The notes: a model not told the origin generated them from the sequence alone. A stretch of 23,381 nucleotides of DNA from Azonexaceae bacterium (GCA_009469665.1 SSTB01000232.1:1-23381); one strand, 5' to 3'. Numbered from the stretch's first letter, positions 1-8,493 are shown. Numbers and translations are program-made.

Positions 1-1772
1 AGCACGTTGCCCTTGGACTTGGACATCTTCTGGCCCTCGGCGTCGCGGATGAGGCCGTGCACATAGACGTGCTGGAAGGGGATCTTGCCGGTGATGTGCT
101 TGGTCATCATGACCATGCGGGCGACCCAGAAGAAGATGATGTCGAAACCGGTGACCAGTACCGTCGAGGGCAGGTAGAGGTCGAGGGCGGTGTTGGACTT
201 GGCCGGCCACTCGGCCGTCCAGTCGAGGGTCGAGAATGGCCACAGGGCGCTGGAATACCAGGTATCGAGCACGTCCGGGTCGCGGGTCAGGCGGGGGCCG
301 TCGGCGAGCAGGGCTTCGAGTTGCTCCAGACCAGCATTGGCCAGGAAATCGGGGGATTCAGGGTGGTGCTCGACGAAACGGGCCCGGGAGAGGTCGCCCT
401 TCAAGTGGGCGATACGGGCTTCGGCGCGTTCCTTCCAGCGGGCGATGGCTTCTTCCTCGCTATGGGCGACGACGACGTTGCCCAGGGCGTCGTACCAGGC
501 GGGGATCTGATGGCCCCACCAGAGTTGCCGCGAGATGCACCAGTCCTGGATGTTGTTCAGCCACTGGTTGTAGGTGTTGACCCAGTTTTCGGGGACGAAC
601 TTGATCTCGCCCGAGGACACCACATCCAGGGCCTTCTGGGTGATGGATTGGCCATCGGCTCCCGGCTTGGACATGGCGACGAACCACTGGTCCGTGAGCA
701 TGGGCTCGATGACCACGCCGGTGCGATCGCCACGGGGTACCTTGAGCTTGTGCTTGTCAGTCTTTTCCAGGATGCCAAGGGCTTCCAGGTCGGCGACGAC
801 GGCCTTACGCGCATCGAACCGGTCCAGGCCCCGGTATTTCTCGGGGGCATTGTCGTTGACCGTGCCGTCCAGGGCGAGAATGGAAATCATCGGCAGGCCA
901 TGGCGCTGGCCCACGGCATAGTCGTTGAAGTCGTGGGCCGGGGTGACCTTCACGCAGCCGGTGCCGAATTCGAGATCGACGTAGCTGTCGGCGATGATGG
1001 GAATCTCGCGGTCGGTAAGTGGCAGCTTGACCGTCTTGCCGATCATGGCCTTGTAACGTTCGTCTTCCGGATGCACCATCACAGCGGTGTCGCCGAGCAT
1101 GGTTTCGGGACGGGTGGTGGCTACCGTCAAACTGCCCGAGCCATCGGCCAGCGGGTAGCGGATGTGCCACAGGAAGCCATCTTCTTCTTCCTGCACCACT
1201 TCCAGGTCAGAGACGGCGGTGTGCAGCTTCGGGTCCCAGTTGACCAGGCGCTTGCCGCGGTAGATCAGGCCTTCTTCGTAGAGGCGGACAAAGGTTTCGG
1301 TAACCACCTTGTTGAGGCCGGCATCCATGGTGAAGCGCTCGCGGGTCCAGTCGGGGCTGGTGCCCATGCGGCGCATCTGGCGGGTAATGGTGCCACCGGA
1401 GTACTCCTTCCATTCCCAGACCTTTTCCAGGAATTTCTCGCGGCCGAGGTCGTGGCGGGAAATGCCTTGGGCGTCCAGTTGGCGCTCGACGACGATCTGG
1501 GTGGCGATGCCGGCGTGGTCGGTGCCCGGCTGCCACAGGGTGTTGTGACCCCGCATGCGGTAGTAGCGGGTCAGAGCATCCATGAGGGTCTGGTTGAAGC
1601 CGTGACCCATGTGCAGGGTGCCGGTGACGTTGGGCGGCGGCAGCAGGATGCAGAAGGCATCGCTGGCGGGCTTGGATTGGTCCAGACCGGCGGCGAAATA
1701 ACCCTTGGATTCCCAGTTGGGGTACCAGCGGCGCTCGATGTCCGCGGGTTCGAAAGCTTTGGCGAGTTCCAT
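1..1772 (-). CDS. valS: Valine--tRNA ligase (ValRS), C-terminal part beyond window
   Basis: This class I aminoacyl-tRNA synthetase charges tRNA-Val with valine in the cytoplasm. About 590 codons are visible; the 3' end lies outside the window. The reverse-strand translation begins [20 protein letters not shown]. The HIGH-type motif follows at about residues 45-57 as [13 protein letters not shown]. The connective editing domain comes next, with the [13 protein letters not shown] stretch. The KMSKS loop is encoded at bases 15-29, close to the left edge, so the anticodon-binding domain and C-terminal coiled coil are missing. The ATG at 1772 fits the usual ValS N-terminus and has a weak AAGG upstream. 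A perfect TATAAT lies about 28 bp upstream, so the gene probably has its own promoter despite following four genes on the same strand. The long open frame on the opposite strand is a codon-bias shadow. Confidence 0.97.
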   Translation of the reverse strand, partial: MELAKAFEPADIERRWYPNWESKGYFAAGLDQSKPASDAFCILLPPPNVTGTLHMGHGFNQTLMDALTRYYRMRGHNTLWQPGTDHAGIATQIVVERQLDAQGISRHDLGREKFLEKVWEWKEYSGGTITRQMRRMGTSPDWTRERFTMDAGLNKVVTETFVRLYEEGLIYRGKRLVNWDPKLHTAVSDLEVVQEEEDGFLWHIRYPLADGSGSLTVATTRPETMLGDTAVMVHPEDERYKAMIGKTVKLPLTDREIPIIADSYVDLEFGTGCVKVTPAHDFNDYAVGQRHGLPMISILALDGTVNDNAPEKYRGLDRFDARKAVVADLEALGILEKTDKHKLKVPRGDRTGVVIEPMLTDQWFVAMSKPGADGQSITQKALDVVSSGEIKFVPENWVNTYNQWLNNIQDWCISRQLWWGHQIPAWYDALGNVVVAHSEEEAIARWKERAEARIAHLKGDLSRARFVEHHPESPDFLANAGLEQLEALLADGPRLTRDPDVLDTWYSSALWPFSTLDWTAEWPAKSNTALDLYLPSTVLVTGFDIIFFWVARMVMMTKHITGKIPFQHVYVHGLIRDAEGQKMSKSKGNV

Positions 1773-1800
1773 GGCCTTGGGAGAAAACGGAAAACCTTGA

Positions 1801-1806
1801 ATTATA
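1801..1806 (-). promoter_or_regulatory. Candidate -10 box for valS
   Basis: On the minus strand this reads TATAAT, 28 bp upstream of the valS ATG. No convincing -35 hexamer lies 16-18 bp further up, where the sequence is a GC-only run. It is a candidate only: a perfect -10 box in a GC-rich gap just upstream of a housekeeping gene. Confidence 0.45.
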
Positions 1807-1873
1807 CCGGCAAGGGCGGGGGCGCCGGCTGGCCGCTATTAGTCAGTCAAATGGCTCGGCGTGAATGCCGAGG

Positions 1874-1941
1874 CGCGCATCCTCGCCCCAGTCGCACGAA
1901 GCGAACCACAGCCAAAGCTGAAGCTATGGCGAGGATGAGCG
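1874..1941. repeat. Long intergenic inverted repeat (hairpin) between crotonase gene and valS
   Basis: CATCCTCGCC at 1878-1887 is perfectly complementary to GGCGAGGATG at 1928-1937. Three more pairs (1874-1876 with 1939-1941) extend the stem after one mismatch. The 40-nt loop includes a small CAGC/GCTG hairpin. No U-tract follows on either strand, so this does not look like an ordinary intrinsic terminator. It could be a REP-like element, an RNA-processing structure or a small RNA. It lies in the valS upstream gap, beyond the TATAAT box. Confidence 0.55.
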
Positions 1942-1994
1942 ACGAGCGGGGATGCGGAGTGCACCGAACAGTGCTGAACCTGCTTGACCGATGA

Positions 1995-2777
1995 CTAGCC
2001 GCGTTTGGCGAAGTAGGCGGTGACGGCAGCCTCGTGCTCCGCCGAGACGTGCATGAGCGCCTGGCCTGCCGCGGAAAGTTCCAGCAGACTTTCCAGGGGG
2101 ACCGTTTGCGCTTCGCGCAGGAGGCGCTTGCTGAGGCGCAGGGCAGCGCCGGGGTTGCGAGCGATGCGCTCAGCCAGCGTATGCGCCTCCGGTAACAGGC
2201 GCTCCGGCGGCACTACGTGGGAGACGAGGCCGATGCGCTGGGCTTCCGCAGCGCCGATGGGCTCGCCGGTGAAACTCAATTCGGCGGCCCGGCTGTAGCC
2301 GACGACACGCTGTAGCAGCCACGCGCCACCGTCACCGGAGATAAGGCCTAGGGTGACGAAGCTTTCGGCGAAACAAGCCGCTTCCGAGGCGATGCGGATG
2401 TCACAGGCGCAGGCCAGATCGCAGCCGGCGCCTATGGCAGGGCCATTGACCGCGGCGATGGTCGGGACGTCCAGGCGGTGCAGGGCGAGGGGGACGCGCT
2501 GGATGCCGCGGCGATAATTCTCCCGGATTTCAGCGGGGCTTCCTCCGGCGAGGCCCTTACGGTCGCGAAAATCCTTGATGTTGCCCCCGGCGCAGAAGAC
2601 TTCTCCCGCACCGGTCAGGATGAGCACCTTGATGAGCGGATCGGCCTGGACGCTGTCACAGGCGGCGACAATGGCCTCGAACAGTTGCGGGTCCGACAGG
2701 GCGTTGCGCCTTGGGGGATCGTTCAGGGTCAGGACGGCGATGGGGCCGTCCCGTTCAAGAAGCACGCGGGTGCTCAT
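1995..2777 (-). CDS. Enoyl-CoA hydratase/isomerase (crotonase) family protein
   Basis: A 260-residue crotonase-fold protein acting on a CoA thioester; the substrate cannot be named from sequence. The CoA-binding and oxyanion-hole segments are present: FCAGGNIKDF at about 61-70 and AVNGPAIGAGCDLACACDI at about 109-127. Aligned with rat mitochondrial enoyl-CoA hydratase, Glu144 corresponds to Asp120 and Glu164 to Phe140, so the two-glutamate hydratase pair is not kept. An acidic residue occurs instead at Asp149 in GLISGDGG, close to (one residue off) the catalytic Asp of PaaG-type isomerases and 4-chlorobenzoyl-CoA dehalogenase. Hydration is therefore uncertain and isomerase-type or other chemistry is possible. 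It starts 12 bp after the small unknown gene upstream, with no strong Shine-Dalgarno, so it is probably co-transcribed with pepA-holC. A crotonase gene is not an expected partner here and may be a lineage-specific insertion next to valS. Confidence 0.88.
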   Translation of the reverse strand: MSTRVLLERDGPIAVLTLNDPPRRNALSDPQLFEAIVAACDSVQADPLIKVLILTGAGEVFCAGGNIKDFRDRKGLAGGSPAEIRENYRRGIQRVPLALHRLDVPTIAAVNGPAIGAGCDLACACDIRIASEAACFAESFVTLGLISGDGGAWLLQRVVGYSRAAELSFTGEPIGAAEAQRIGLVSHVVPPERLLPEAHTLAERIARNPGAALRLSKRLLREAQTVPLESLLELSAAGQALMHVSAEHEAAVTAYFAKRG

Positions 2778-2789
2778 GGAAAGCTGGCG

Positions 2790-3203
2790 TCACTCGCGGT
2801 GCTGGCGCGCCGCAAATTCGGCCAGAACGTCCCGGGCGGTGTCTTCGACGCCGCGGCGCAGATCCGCCGTGATGGCGGGCATTGCTGCGGCCAGAGCAGC
2901 CTCGACTAGGCTCGGCAACACCGCTTCCAGGCGCCGCTGCACGAGCGTGCTCAATTGCTCTGCCAGTTCGGCGGGCGCCGGGCCGGCAGGTGCGAAGGCG
3001 GCAGGCGTTGCCATGGAGGGGGCTGCAACGCTTGGGGCGGGCAACTCGGCATCAAGGACGGGAAGTTCGTCGTCGCCCACCACGTCGGTAAGGACGGGAA
3101 TGTCCTCCGCCTCGTTGGGCGAGACCGGCCGGCGCCGATTCATCAGGGCGTCGGCCCGGGCGAAGACCTTGCTGGGCGGCGCGATGCCTTCGAGCTCTTC
3201 CAT
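2790..3203 (-). CDS. Hypothetical protein, DUF2486-like, downstream of holC
   Basis: A 137-residue protein without recognised catalytic motifs. It has three parts: a basic N-terminal segment (about 1-27); an acidic then Pro/Ala-rich low-complexity middle containing the short motif IPVLTDVV (about 35-42); and a helical C-terminus (about 75-135) rich in Ala, Leu and Glu that could form a coiled coil. Small proteins with an IPVLT-type motif occur between holC and valS in other betaproteobacteria. I recall these as DUF2486, but the assignment is from memory and tentative. Its ATG overlaps the holC stop in TGATG, so translation is coupled to holC. There is no signal peptide or membrane segment, so it is probably cytoplasmic. 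Function unknown. Confidence 0.75.
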   Translation of the reverse strand: MEELEGIAPPSKVFARADALMNRRRPVSPNEAEDIPVLTDVVGDDELPVLDAELPAPSVAAPSMATPAAFAPAGPAPAELAEQLSTLVQRRLEAVLPSLVEAALAAAMPAITADLRRGVEDTARDVLAEFAARQHRE

Positions 3204-3625
3204 CAGGAGGCGCTCAGGTCGAAGTATTGGACGGCATGGCCCCGCTCCTTGTAGAAGCGAACCCGTTCCCGGGCGGCGTTACGGTCAGCGTCCTCCTGGC
3301 CGACCACTTCGATGAGGCTGGTGAAACGGGAGAAATTGGGTGGTACTTCCAGCCCCAGGTTCAGGAGGCGCTCCTCCTGAGCCGGTGCATCGAGAGAGGT
3401 GGCAATGAGGATCGGCGTCTCAGCCGCCAGGGGAGAGTCGGCACGGCAGTGGGGAATAAAGCTTAGCGCCGCCTGAGTCCACAGCAGGCGATCGACCTCA
3501 TCGGCTTGCCCGGGCTGGGGCGCGAAGATGAGGACTGCCTTGCGCCGGCCCCAGACTTTGCCGATCAGGGAACAGGAGGCAGCCAGCTTATCCTGGGCTC
3601 CGTGATAGAAAAAAACCTGGGTCAC
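3203..3625 (-). CDS. holC: DNA polymerase III chi subunit
   Basis: HolC is the chi subunit of the polymerase III clamp-loader complex; with psi it links the replisome to SSB on the lagging strand. The 140-residue product begins (M)TQVFFYHGAQDKLAASCSL, a typical chi N-terminus, and contains GRRKAVLIF, the DEVDRLLWTQAALSFIPHC region and a YKERGHAVQYFDL C-terminus. I chose the GTG at 3625: it fits the family start and lies 10 bp after the pepA stop. An in-frame open stretch continues upstream to 3841, but that part overlaps pepA and looks like a shadow. The stop overlaps the next ATG by one base. The pepA-holC pairing is widespread in proteobacteria and supports the call. Confidence 0.93.
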   Translation of the reverse strand: MTQVFFYHGAQDKLAASCSLIGKVWGRRKAVLIFAPQPGQADEVDRLLWTQAALSFIPHCRADSPLAAETPILIATSLDAPAQEERLLNLGLEVPPNFSRFTSLIEVVGQEDADRNAARERVRFYKERGHAVQYFDLSAS

Positions 3626-3635
3626 GGCCCGGGCG

Positions 3636-5132
3636 TCAATCCAGCTTGCCCACCCGGGCGAGCAAGTAGTGGGCGAGGAGCGGCACGGGGCGGCCGGTGG
3701 CACCCTTGTCGCTGCCCGCACGGTAGGCGGTGCCGGCAACGTCCAGGTGTGCCCAGTCGTATTTCTTGGTGAAGCGGGCCAGGAAGCAGGCGGCAGTGAT
3801 CGAGCCGCCCCAGCGGCCGCCGATATTAGCCATGTCGGCAAACGGACTCTTCAGGAGCTCCTGGTAATCGTCCCACAGGGGCAAGTGCCAGGCTCGGTCG
3901 TGGGCGGCGTCGCCGGCGTCGAGGAGATCCCGGGCCAGGCTGTCGCGGCTGGAGAACAGGCCGCTGGCCACATGGCCCAGGGCGACTACGCAGGCACCGG
4001 TGAGGGTCGCGACGTCAATGACCGTGTCGGGCTCGAAGCGCTCGCTGTAGGTCAGGGCATCGCAAAGTATCAGGCGGCCTTCGGCGTCGGTATTGAGGAT
4101 TTCGATAGTCTGGCCGGACATGGAGGTGACGATATCTCCCGGCCGAGTCGCGCCACCGCCGGGCATATTCTCCACCGCCGGGACGACGACGGTGAGATTA
4201 AGGGGCAGTTTCATGCGGGCCGCAGCCAGAATGGTACCGAGCACCGAGGCGGCGCCACACATGTCGAATTTCATTTCGTCCATGTCCGCCGAGGGCTTCA
4301 GGGAAATTCCACCGGTATCGAAGGTGACTCCCTTACCGACCAATACTACCGGCTTGTCCCCCGCCTTGCCTCCCTGGTAACCGAGGACTATGAGACGCGG
4401 AGGCTGGTGGGATCCGCGGGAGACCGCCAGGAGGGAATGCATCCCCAGGGCTTCCATGGCGGTAGCGTCGAGGATTTCGCAACTGAGCCCTTCGTCCTTG
4501 GCGATCTGGGTCGCCTGCTCAGCCAGCCAGGTGGGGTGGCAGACGTTGGGAGGAGTGTTGCCGAGGCTGCGCGCAAAGGCGACACCGGCGGCGATGGCTT
4601 CGCCCTGGGCGAGAGCTTCTTCGGCGGCGGCAAGTTCGTTGCGGCGCTCGACAGCCAGGGTCAGTTTGCGCAGGGGGCGGCGGACCTCATCCTTCTTGCT
4701 CTTGTACTGGTCGAAGCGGTAGGTGGCCTCTAGGGCGGCAAGCGCGGTCTGGCGGACCTTCCAGGCCGTCCCTCGCTTCTTGAGCGCCGTTTCGGTCAGG
4801 AAAAAAGATGCGTCGAAGGCGCCGGTCTCGTTCAGGGTCTTGACCGCAGTGCGTACCGATGCGATGAATTCCCGTTCACGGAAGTCCTTCTCGCGTCCCA
4901 GGCCGACGAGCAGAATGCGATCGCACAGTGTGCCGGGAACGTTGTGAAGCAGCAGGGTCGACCCCGCCTTGCCTTCCATGTCGCCGCGGCGCAGTAGGTC
5001 GGACAGATAGCCCTCGGAGGCCTTGTCCAGAAGTTCTGCCGGCAAGGTCAGCTTGCGTGGTTCGAAGACACCGACGACGACGCAGGCGCTGCGCTGTTTT
5101 TCCGGGCTTCCACTTTTTATGCTAAATTCCAC
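3636..5132 (-). CDS. pepA: Leucyl aminopeptidase (M17 family)
   Basis: A cytosolic two-metal aminopeptidase that removes N-terminal residues from peptides; in E. coli PepA also binds DNA in cer recombination and carAB regulation. The M17 signature NTDAEGRL is at about residues 347-354 (metal ligands Asp349 and Glu351, catalytic Arg353). The other metal/lysine region VGKGVTFDTGGISLK precedes it. Length is 498 residues from the GTG at 5132, normal for PepA. That GTG is preferred over the ATG at 5159: AGGAG lies exactly 6 nt upstream, and the product then begins (M)EFSIKSGSPEKQ as in close relatives. The gene heads the pepA-holC run and is divergent from lptF, with a good sigma-70 promoter between them. 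Confidence 0.95.
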   Translation of the reverse strand: MEFSIKSGSPEKQRSACVVVGVFEPRKLTLPAELLDKASEGYLSDLLRRGDMEGKAGSTLLLHNVPGTLCDRILLVGLGREKDFREREFIASVRTAVKTLNETGAFDASFFLTETALKKRGTAWKVRQTALAALEATYRFDQYKSKKDEVRRPLRKLTLAVERRNELAAAEEALAQGEAIAAGVAFARSLGNTPPNVCHPTWLAEQATQIAKDEGLSCEILDATAMEALGMHSLLAVSRGSHQPPRLIVLGYQGGKAGDKPVVLVGKGVTFDTGGISLKPSADMDEMKFDMCGAASVLGTILAAARMKLPLNLTVVVPAVENMPGGGATRPGDIVTSMSGQTIEILNTDAEGRLILCDALTYSERFEPDTVIDVATLTGACVVALGHVASGLFSSRDSLARDLLDAGDAAHDRAWHLPLWDDYQELLKSPFADMANIGGRWGGSITAACFLARFTKKYDWAHLDVAGTAYRAGSDKGATGRPVPLLAHYLLARVGKLD

Positions 5133-5170
5133 TTGCCGCTCCTGATGACGCAAATTCATGTAATCAGGGG

Positions 5171-5200
5171 ATTATCCCCGCATTTTTTCAGTTTCGTCAA
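5171..5200 (-). promoter_or_regulatory. Sigma-70-type promoter for pepA
   Basis: On the minus strand TTGACG (5200-5195) is followed after 18 bp by GATAAT (5176-5171), about 39 bp upstream of the pepA GTG. The -10 lies inside the 13-bp palindrome GGGGATTATCCCC (5167-5179), a possible operator. The -35 is only a few bases from the lptF start codon, so the divergent gene must have an overlapping promoter or a very short leader. Confidence 0.6.
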
Positions 5201-5203
5201 AGC

Positions 5204-6286
5204 ATGATATTCGAGCGCGCCGCCCGGCGCGAATTCGCGCAGGCGGCGGCTGGGATCAGCGTCGCGCTGCTCGCCATCCTCACCTCGACCCAGCTCATTC
5301 GGCTGCTCAACGACGCGGCTGGCGGAAGGATCGCTCCAGAGGGCGTGCTGGTCCTGCTGGGCTTTGCAGCGCTCAATTTCCTTCCGGTTCTGTTGTCTCT
5401 GACACTGTTCGTCTCGATTTTGCTCAGTATGTCCCGGGTTTACCGGGATTCTGAAATGGCGGTCTGGCAGTCGGCGGGTCTCCCACTGACGGCTTGGTTG
5501 CGGCCGGTTCTCAAGTTTGCCCTGCCTCAGATACTGGCCATCGCGCTGCTGTCTGCTTTTCTTTCCCCCTGGGCCAGTCTTAAGAGTGCAGAGTACCGGG
5601 CGCGACTCGCTGCCCGCAATGAGGCTAGCCAGATCATTCCCGGGGCTTTCCGCGAAGTGCGGGATGGTCAGCGGGTTATATTCGTCGAGAATTTCAGCGA
5701 AGACGTCAGTCGGGTGCGTAGCGTTTTCGTGTCGTCCTACCAGAACGGAAAGCTCGGTGTGGTGATGGCCGCGTCCGGCCACCAGGAGGTCATGGACAAC
5801 GGCGATCGCTTCATGATTCTGGAGAACGGCCGCCGTTATGAGGTGGAGCCGGGGACGCCCGAATTCAAAGTCATGGAATTCGAACGCTATGGCGTGCGTA
5901 CCGAGGATGCCGAGGCCAAGCCCTCGAATATGCTTCCCAGTCGACGGCCCTTCCCGGAAATTCTCGCCGACGCGGACAATTCGGCCCGTGGGGAAGTCGT
6001 GTGGCGGCTGGGCGTACCGGCGTCGGCCCTGGTGCTTGCCTTGATGGCCATTCCCCTCTCTTACGTGAATCCGCGAGCGGGGCGTTCCGCAAACGTTCTC
6101 ATCGCCATCCTGATTTACGCCATCTACAGCAATCTTCTCTCCATGAGCCAGTCCTGGGTCTCCCACGGCAAGGTCTCGTTCTGGGTTGGGCTGTGGCTGG
6201 CCCATGCAGTGATGCTCGTGCCAGTGGCACTCATGCTCTACCGCCGCATACACTTGCGCATGCCCTGGCATCGGGTGAGGGCCTGA
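5204..6286 (+). CDS. lptF: LPS export ABC transporter permease LptF
   Basis: LptF and LptG form the inner-membrane part of the LptB2FG transporter that extracts lipopolysaccharide from the inner membrane. The 360-residue product begins MIFERAARREFAQAAAGI, a typical LptF N-terminus. It has the family layout: three membrane helices (about 15-40, 55-85, 100-125), a soluble periplasmic beta-jellyroll (about 130-265, containing the VIFVENFSED stretch), then three more helices (about 270-355). LptF and LptG are homologous; assignment rests on gene order (first of the pair, divergent from pepA, as in E. coli) and on the N-terminus. No clear Shine-Dalgarno precedes the ATG. lptG follows after 128 bp. 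Confidence 0.94.
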   Translation: MIFERAARREFAQAAAGISVALLAILTSTQLIRLLNDAAGGRIAPEGVLVLLGFAALNFLPVLLSLTLFVSILLSMSRVYRDSEMAVWQSAGLPLTAWLRPVLKFALPQILAIALLSAFLSPWASLKSAEYRARLAARNEASQIIPGAFREVRDGQRVIFVENFSEDVSRVRSVFVSSYQNGKLGVVMAASGHQEVMDNGDRFMILENGRRYEVEPGTPEFKVMEFERYGVRTEDAEAKPSNMLPSRRPFPEILADADNSARGEVVWRLGVPASALVLALMAIPLSYVNPRAGRSANVLIAILIYAIYSNLLSMSQSWVSHGKVSFWVGLWLAHAVMLVPVALMLYRRIHLRMPWHRVRA

Positions 6287-6414
6287 CGCATGGCGCGTGC
6301 GTGCCTCTAATGACGAAAGCCTTTGCGGTATCCTCTTGCTTCAGGCCGGGCAACCTTTTCGTTCTCCCTGCGCGGACAGGCTGTGGCGACCCTGCGCGTT
6401 CCTTCCTCTGAGCC

Positions 6415-7497
6415 ATGGCGCCCAAACTTTTTCAGCGTTACCTGATGCGGGAAGCCTTCGCGGCCATTTTGCTGGTGCTGGCGGCATTCATTGCTCTCTT
6501 CAGCTTCTTCGACCTCATCAATGAATTGCGCAGCGTCGGCAAGGGGGGCTACCAGTACGGCCACGCTATCATCTTCGTCACCCTGAGCGTTCCGGCCCGC
6601 CTTTACGAGCTGATTCCCATCGCTGTGCTGATCGGGACGCTCTATTGCCTCTCGACCTTGGCGCGGCACTCGGAGATCACCGTCCTGAGGGCATCTGGCA
6701 TGTCAACTCGCGATTTGCTGCTGACGCTGTTTCGCGTGGCCGGTGTCCTGGCCCTCGTGACCCTGCTGATCGGCGAGGCAGTAATGCCTTTTTCCGAGCG
6801 CGCCGCCCAGGAGCTGAAAACCCGCGCGGTCAAAAACGTGATTGCCCATCAGGGATTTGACACCGGCCTCTGGGTGAAGGATGGCCGAAATTTCATCAAC
6901 ATCCGCACGGCGACGGCAGATTCGCGCTTGCAGGGCGTGCGCATCTATAGATTCGACGAATCTGCCGCCCTGGAATCGGTAACCGAAGCCAGGGAAGGAG
7001 AGTTCAGAATTCCTGACCGCTGGGTGCTCACCGACGTAGTGTCGACTCGCATCGAGGGGGAGCGGGCGAGCGTCGAGCGCCGCGACAGCCTGGAATGGCA
7101 GTCCGCAGTGACGCCAGATCTTCTATCGGTACTGATGGTGGCGCCGGAACGCATGTCCCTCTATGGCCTGTATCACTACTTCCGGCACTTGTCGGACAAC
7201 CGGCAAAAGACCGAACGTTACGAGATCGCCCTGTGGAAGAAACTGATTTATCCCCTGGCGGCCTTGGTCATGGTGGCTTTGGCACTACCCTTCGGCTACT
7301 CCCACGATCGCATTGGTGGGGTGAGCATGAAGATATTCGCCGGGGTGATGATCGGTATTCTTTTCCATATGCTGAACGGACTTTTCTCCAGCCTCGGGGT
7401 TATCAACGCCTGGCCGCCCTTTGCCAGCGCCGCAATGCCCTCGGCTTTGTTCCTACTGGCTGCCGTCGGCATGATCTGGTGGGTCGAGCGCCGCTGA
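6415..7497 (+). CDS. lptG: LPS export ABC transporter permease LptG
   Basis: Second permease of the LptB2FG lipopolysaccharide extractor. The 360-residue product begins MAPKLFQRYLMREAFAAI and continues into a long first helix with FFDLINELRSVGKGGY, characteristic of LptG. Further features are YELIPIAVLIGTLYCLSTLARHSE (second helix and coupling region), a periplasmic jellyroll at about 130-265, and C-terminal helices with ALPFGYSHDRIGGVSMKIFAGV. The ATG at 6415 lacks a strong Shine-Dalgarno. The 128-bp gap after lptF shows no gene or convincing terminator, so the pair could share a transcript. It converges with the RDD-protein gene, whose stop lies 56 bp beyond. Confidence 0.95.
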   Translation: MAPKLFQRYLMREAFAAILLVLAAFIALFSFFDLINELRSVGKGGYQYGHAIIFVTLSVPARLYELIPIAVLIGTLYCLSTLARHSEITVLRASGMSTRDLLLTLFRVAGVLALVTLLIGEAVMPFSERAAQELKTRAVKNVIAHQGFDTGLWVKDGRNFINIRTATADSRLQGVRIYRFDESAALESVTEAREGEFRIPDRWVLTDVVSTRIEGERASVERRDSLEWQSAVTPDLLSVLMVAPERMSLYGLYHYFRHLSDNRQKTERYEIALWKKLIYPLAALVMVALALPFGYSHDRIGGVSMKIFAGVMIGILFHMLNGLFSSLGVINAWPPFASAAMPSALFLLAAVGMIWWVERR

Positions 7498-7552
7498 AAT
7501 TCGAAGCTGCGGACGCGCTATGTCCGGTAGTAGGCGGGTCTGCCCCGAGGGT

Positions 7553-7972
7553 TCAGTCCGGAGACTCGAATACGATGCGGGTTCCGGCGATGCGATCGTG
7601 AAGAAAACGTCTGTCCCGGTCGAAGAGGGCGCAGAGGAACCCCGCACCAAGGAGTACCACGCTCAACCAAGCGGCAAGATAGCGCAGCACCGCCTGAAGG
7701 GGCCGCAAAGCCCGACCGTCGCCATCGACGATACGCAGTTTCCATGTCTTCATGGCCAATGTCTGACCACCGTTGAGCCAGAACCAGACGAAATAAAGCA
7801 GGAGCACCATCACGAGATGGACCCAAAGGAGGCGCCCCGGCGTCCCCTGCAGGAAAGCGGCGAGAACGATCTGCGGGATAAGAAATCCGACCAGGAGAAT
7901 GCCAAAAACGACCAGCGCCTCATACAGGAGACTGGAGAAGAGGCGTGCCAGACCTGGGCGCCGAACGGGCAT
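7553..7972 (-). CDS. RDD family membrane protein
   Basis: A 139-residue inner-membrane protein with the RDD domain, a family of poorly defined function proposed in some cases to affect transport or ion homeostasis. Three hydrophobic segments are visible (about 12-40, 47-66 and 95-117). Family features are the NGGQTLAMKTWKLRIVD stretch after the second helix and the DRRFLHDRIAGTRIV C-terminus. The first conserved acidic residue is Glu rather than Asp (RLFSSLLYEAL), a mild deviation. Its ATG overlaps the stop of the DUF3106 gene by one base (TGATG). It is the last gene of the four-gene sigma-factor cluster. Confidence 0.88.
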   Translation of the reverse strand: MPVRRPGLARLFSSLLYEALVVFGILLVGFLIPQIVLAAFLQGTPGRLLWVHLVMVLLLYFVWFWLNGGQTLAMKTWKLRIVDGDGRALRPLQAVLRYLAAWLSVVLLGAGFLCALFDRDRRFLHDRIAGTRIVFESPD

Positions 7973-8493
7973 CAGGGCGCGGCCTGGGCGGTAGGGGTGA
8001 CCGCAGATTTGGATGCTGCTGCCTCTGACGTGGGTTTAGGTTCGGATGCAGGCTTGGGTAGCCGGCCATCTCTACGTGCCTGCGCCTTTTCTTCCTCGGA
8101 TAGGCTGTTGTAGGTCTCCCACTTTTGTTTGACTGCTTGACGGCGTTCGGCGGGAAGCTGGTTGAATTCCTTGTAGTTGTCCCGCACCTTCTCCCGCTGT
8201 TCAGGCGTGAGCAAAGCCCATTCACGCATGCGGTCGTGCAGGCGTCGCTGTTCGTCGGGCTTGAGGCTTGGAAAGCGCTCGGCGATGAGTAGCCACTTTT
8301 TGCGCCGGATATGGTCGAGACGGTCCCACTCGGCGCCCAAAGGAGCGAGCACTGCCCGCTGCCCCGGAGACAACTTGGACCAGGTTGGCTGGGATGGAGT
8401 GCCGATGACCGCGGTGGTGGGCGGCTCCGCCCAGGCTGGCGCCGCGACGAGGAAGGCGATGAACGCTATTCGTCCGGCGAGTCTCTTAGCCAT
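7972..8493 (-). CDS. DUF3106 family secreted protein
   Basis: A 173-residue protein with a Sec signal peptide (residues 1-22; cleavage probably after APAWA), so probably periplasmic. The mature part has DUF3106-type helical repeats: LSPGQRAVLAPLGAEWDRL, then the RRKKWLLIAERFPSLKPDEQRR segment, LTPEQREKVRDNYKEF, and LPAERRQAVKQKWETYNSL. The recurring L(S/T)PxQR pattern resembles the LTxxQ helical hairpins of CpxP/Spy and CnrX-like periplasmic proteins. This is a visual resemblance, not demonstrated homology. The C-terminus (about 140-173) is low-complexity Pro/Ala/Ser. It overlaps the DUF3619 gene by 28 bp and the RDD gene by 1 bp. A role in sensing or buffering envelope stress for the cluster's sigma factor is inference. 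Confidence 0.85.
   Translation of the reverse strand: MAKRLAGRIAFIAFLVAAPAWAEPPTTAVIGTPSQPTWSKLSPGQRAVLAPLGAEWDRLDHIRRKKWLLIAERFPSLKPDEQRRLHDRMREWALLTPEQREKVRDNYKEFNQLPAERRQAVKQKWETYNSLSEEEKAQARRDGRLPKPASEPKPTSEAAASKSAVTPTAQAAP

Noticed and set aside
57..1994. Very long open frame (645 codons) on the plus strand opposite valS
   Set aside because: It is antisense to a clear ValRS and its product is low-complexity Gly/Val/Asp-rich with no family features. It is a codon-bias shadow in GC-rich DNA.
3626..3841. N-terminal extension of holC into pepA
   Set aside because: The extension is out-of-frame pepA sequence, and the chi-subunit N-terminus matches the GTG at 3625.
3669..4733. Long plus-strand frame opposite pepA
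   Set aside because: Antisense shadow of a well-supported M17 aminopeptidase.
5156..6271. Long minus-strand frame opposite lptF
   Set aside because: Antisense shadow; the plus-strand LptF has clear membrane helices and family motifs.
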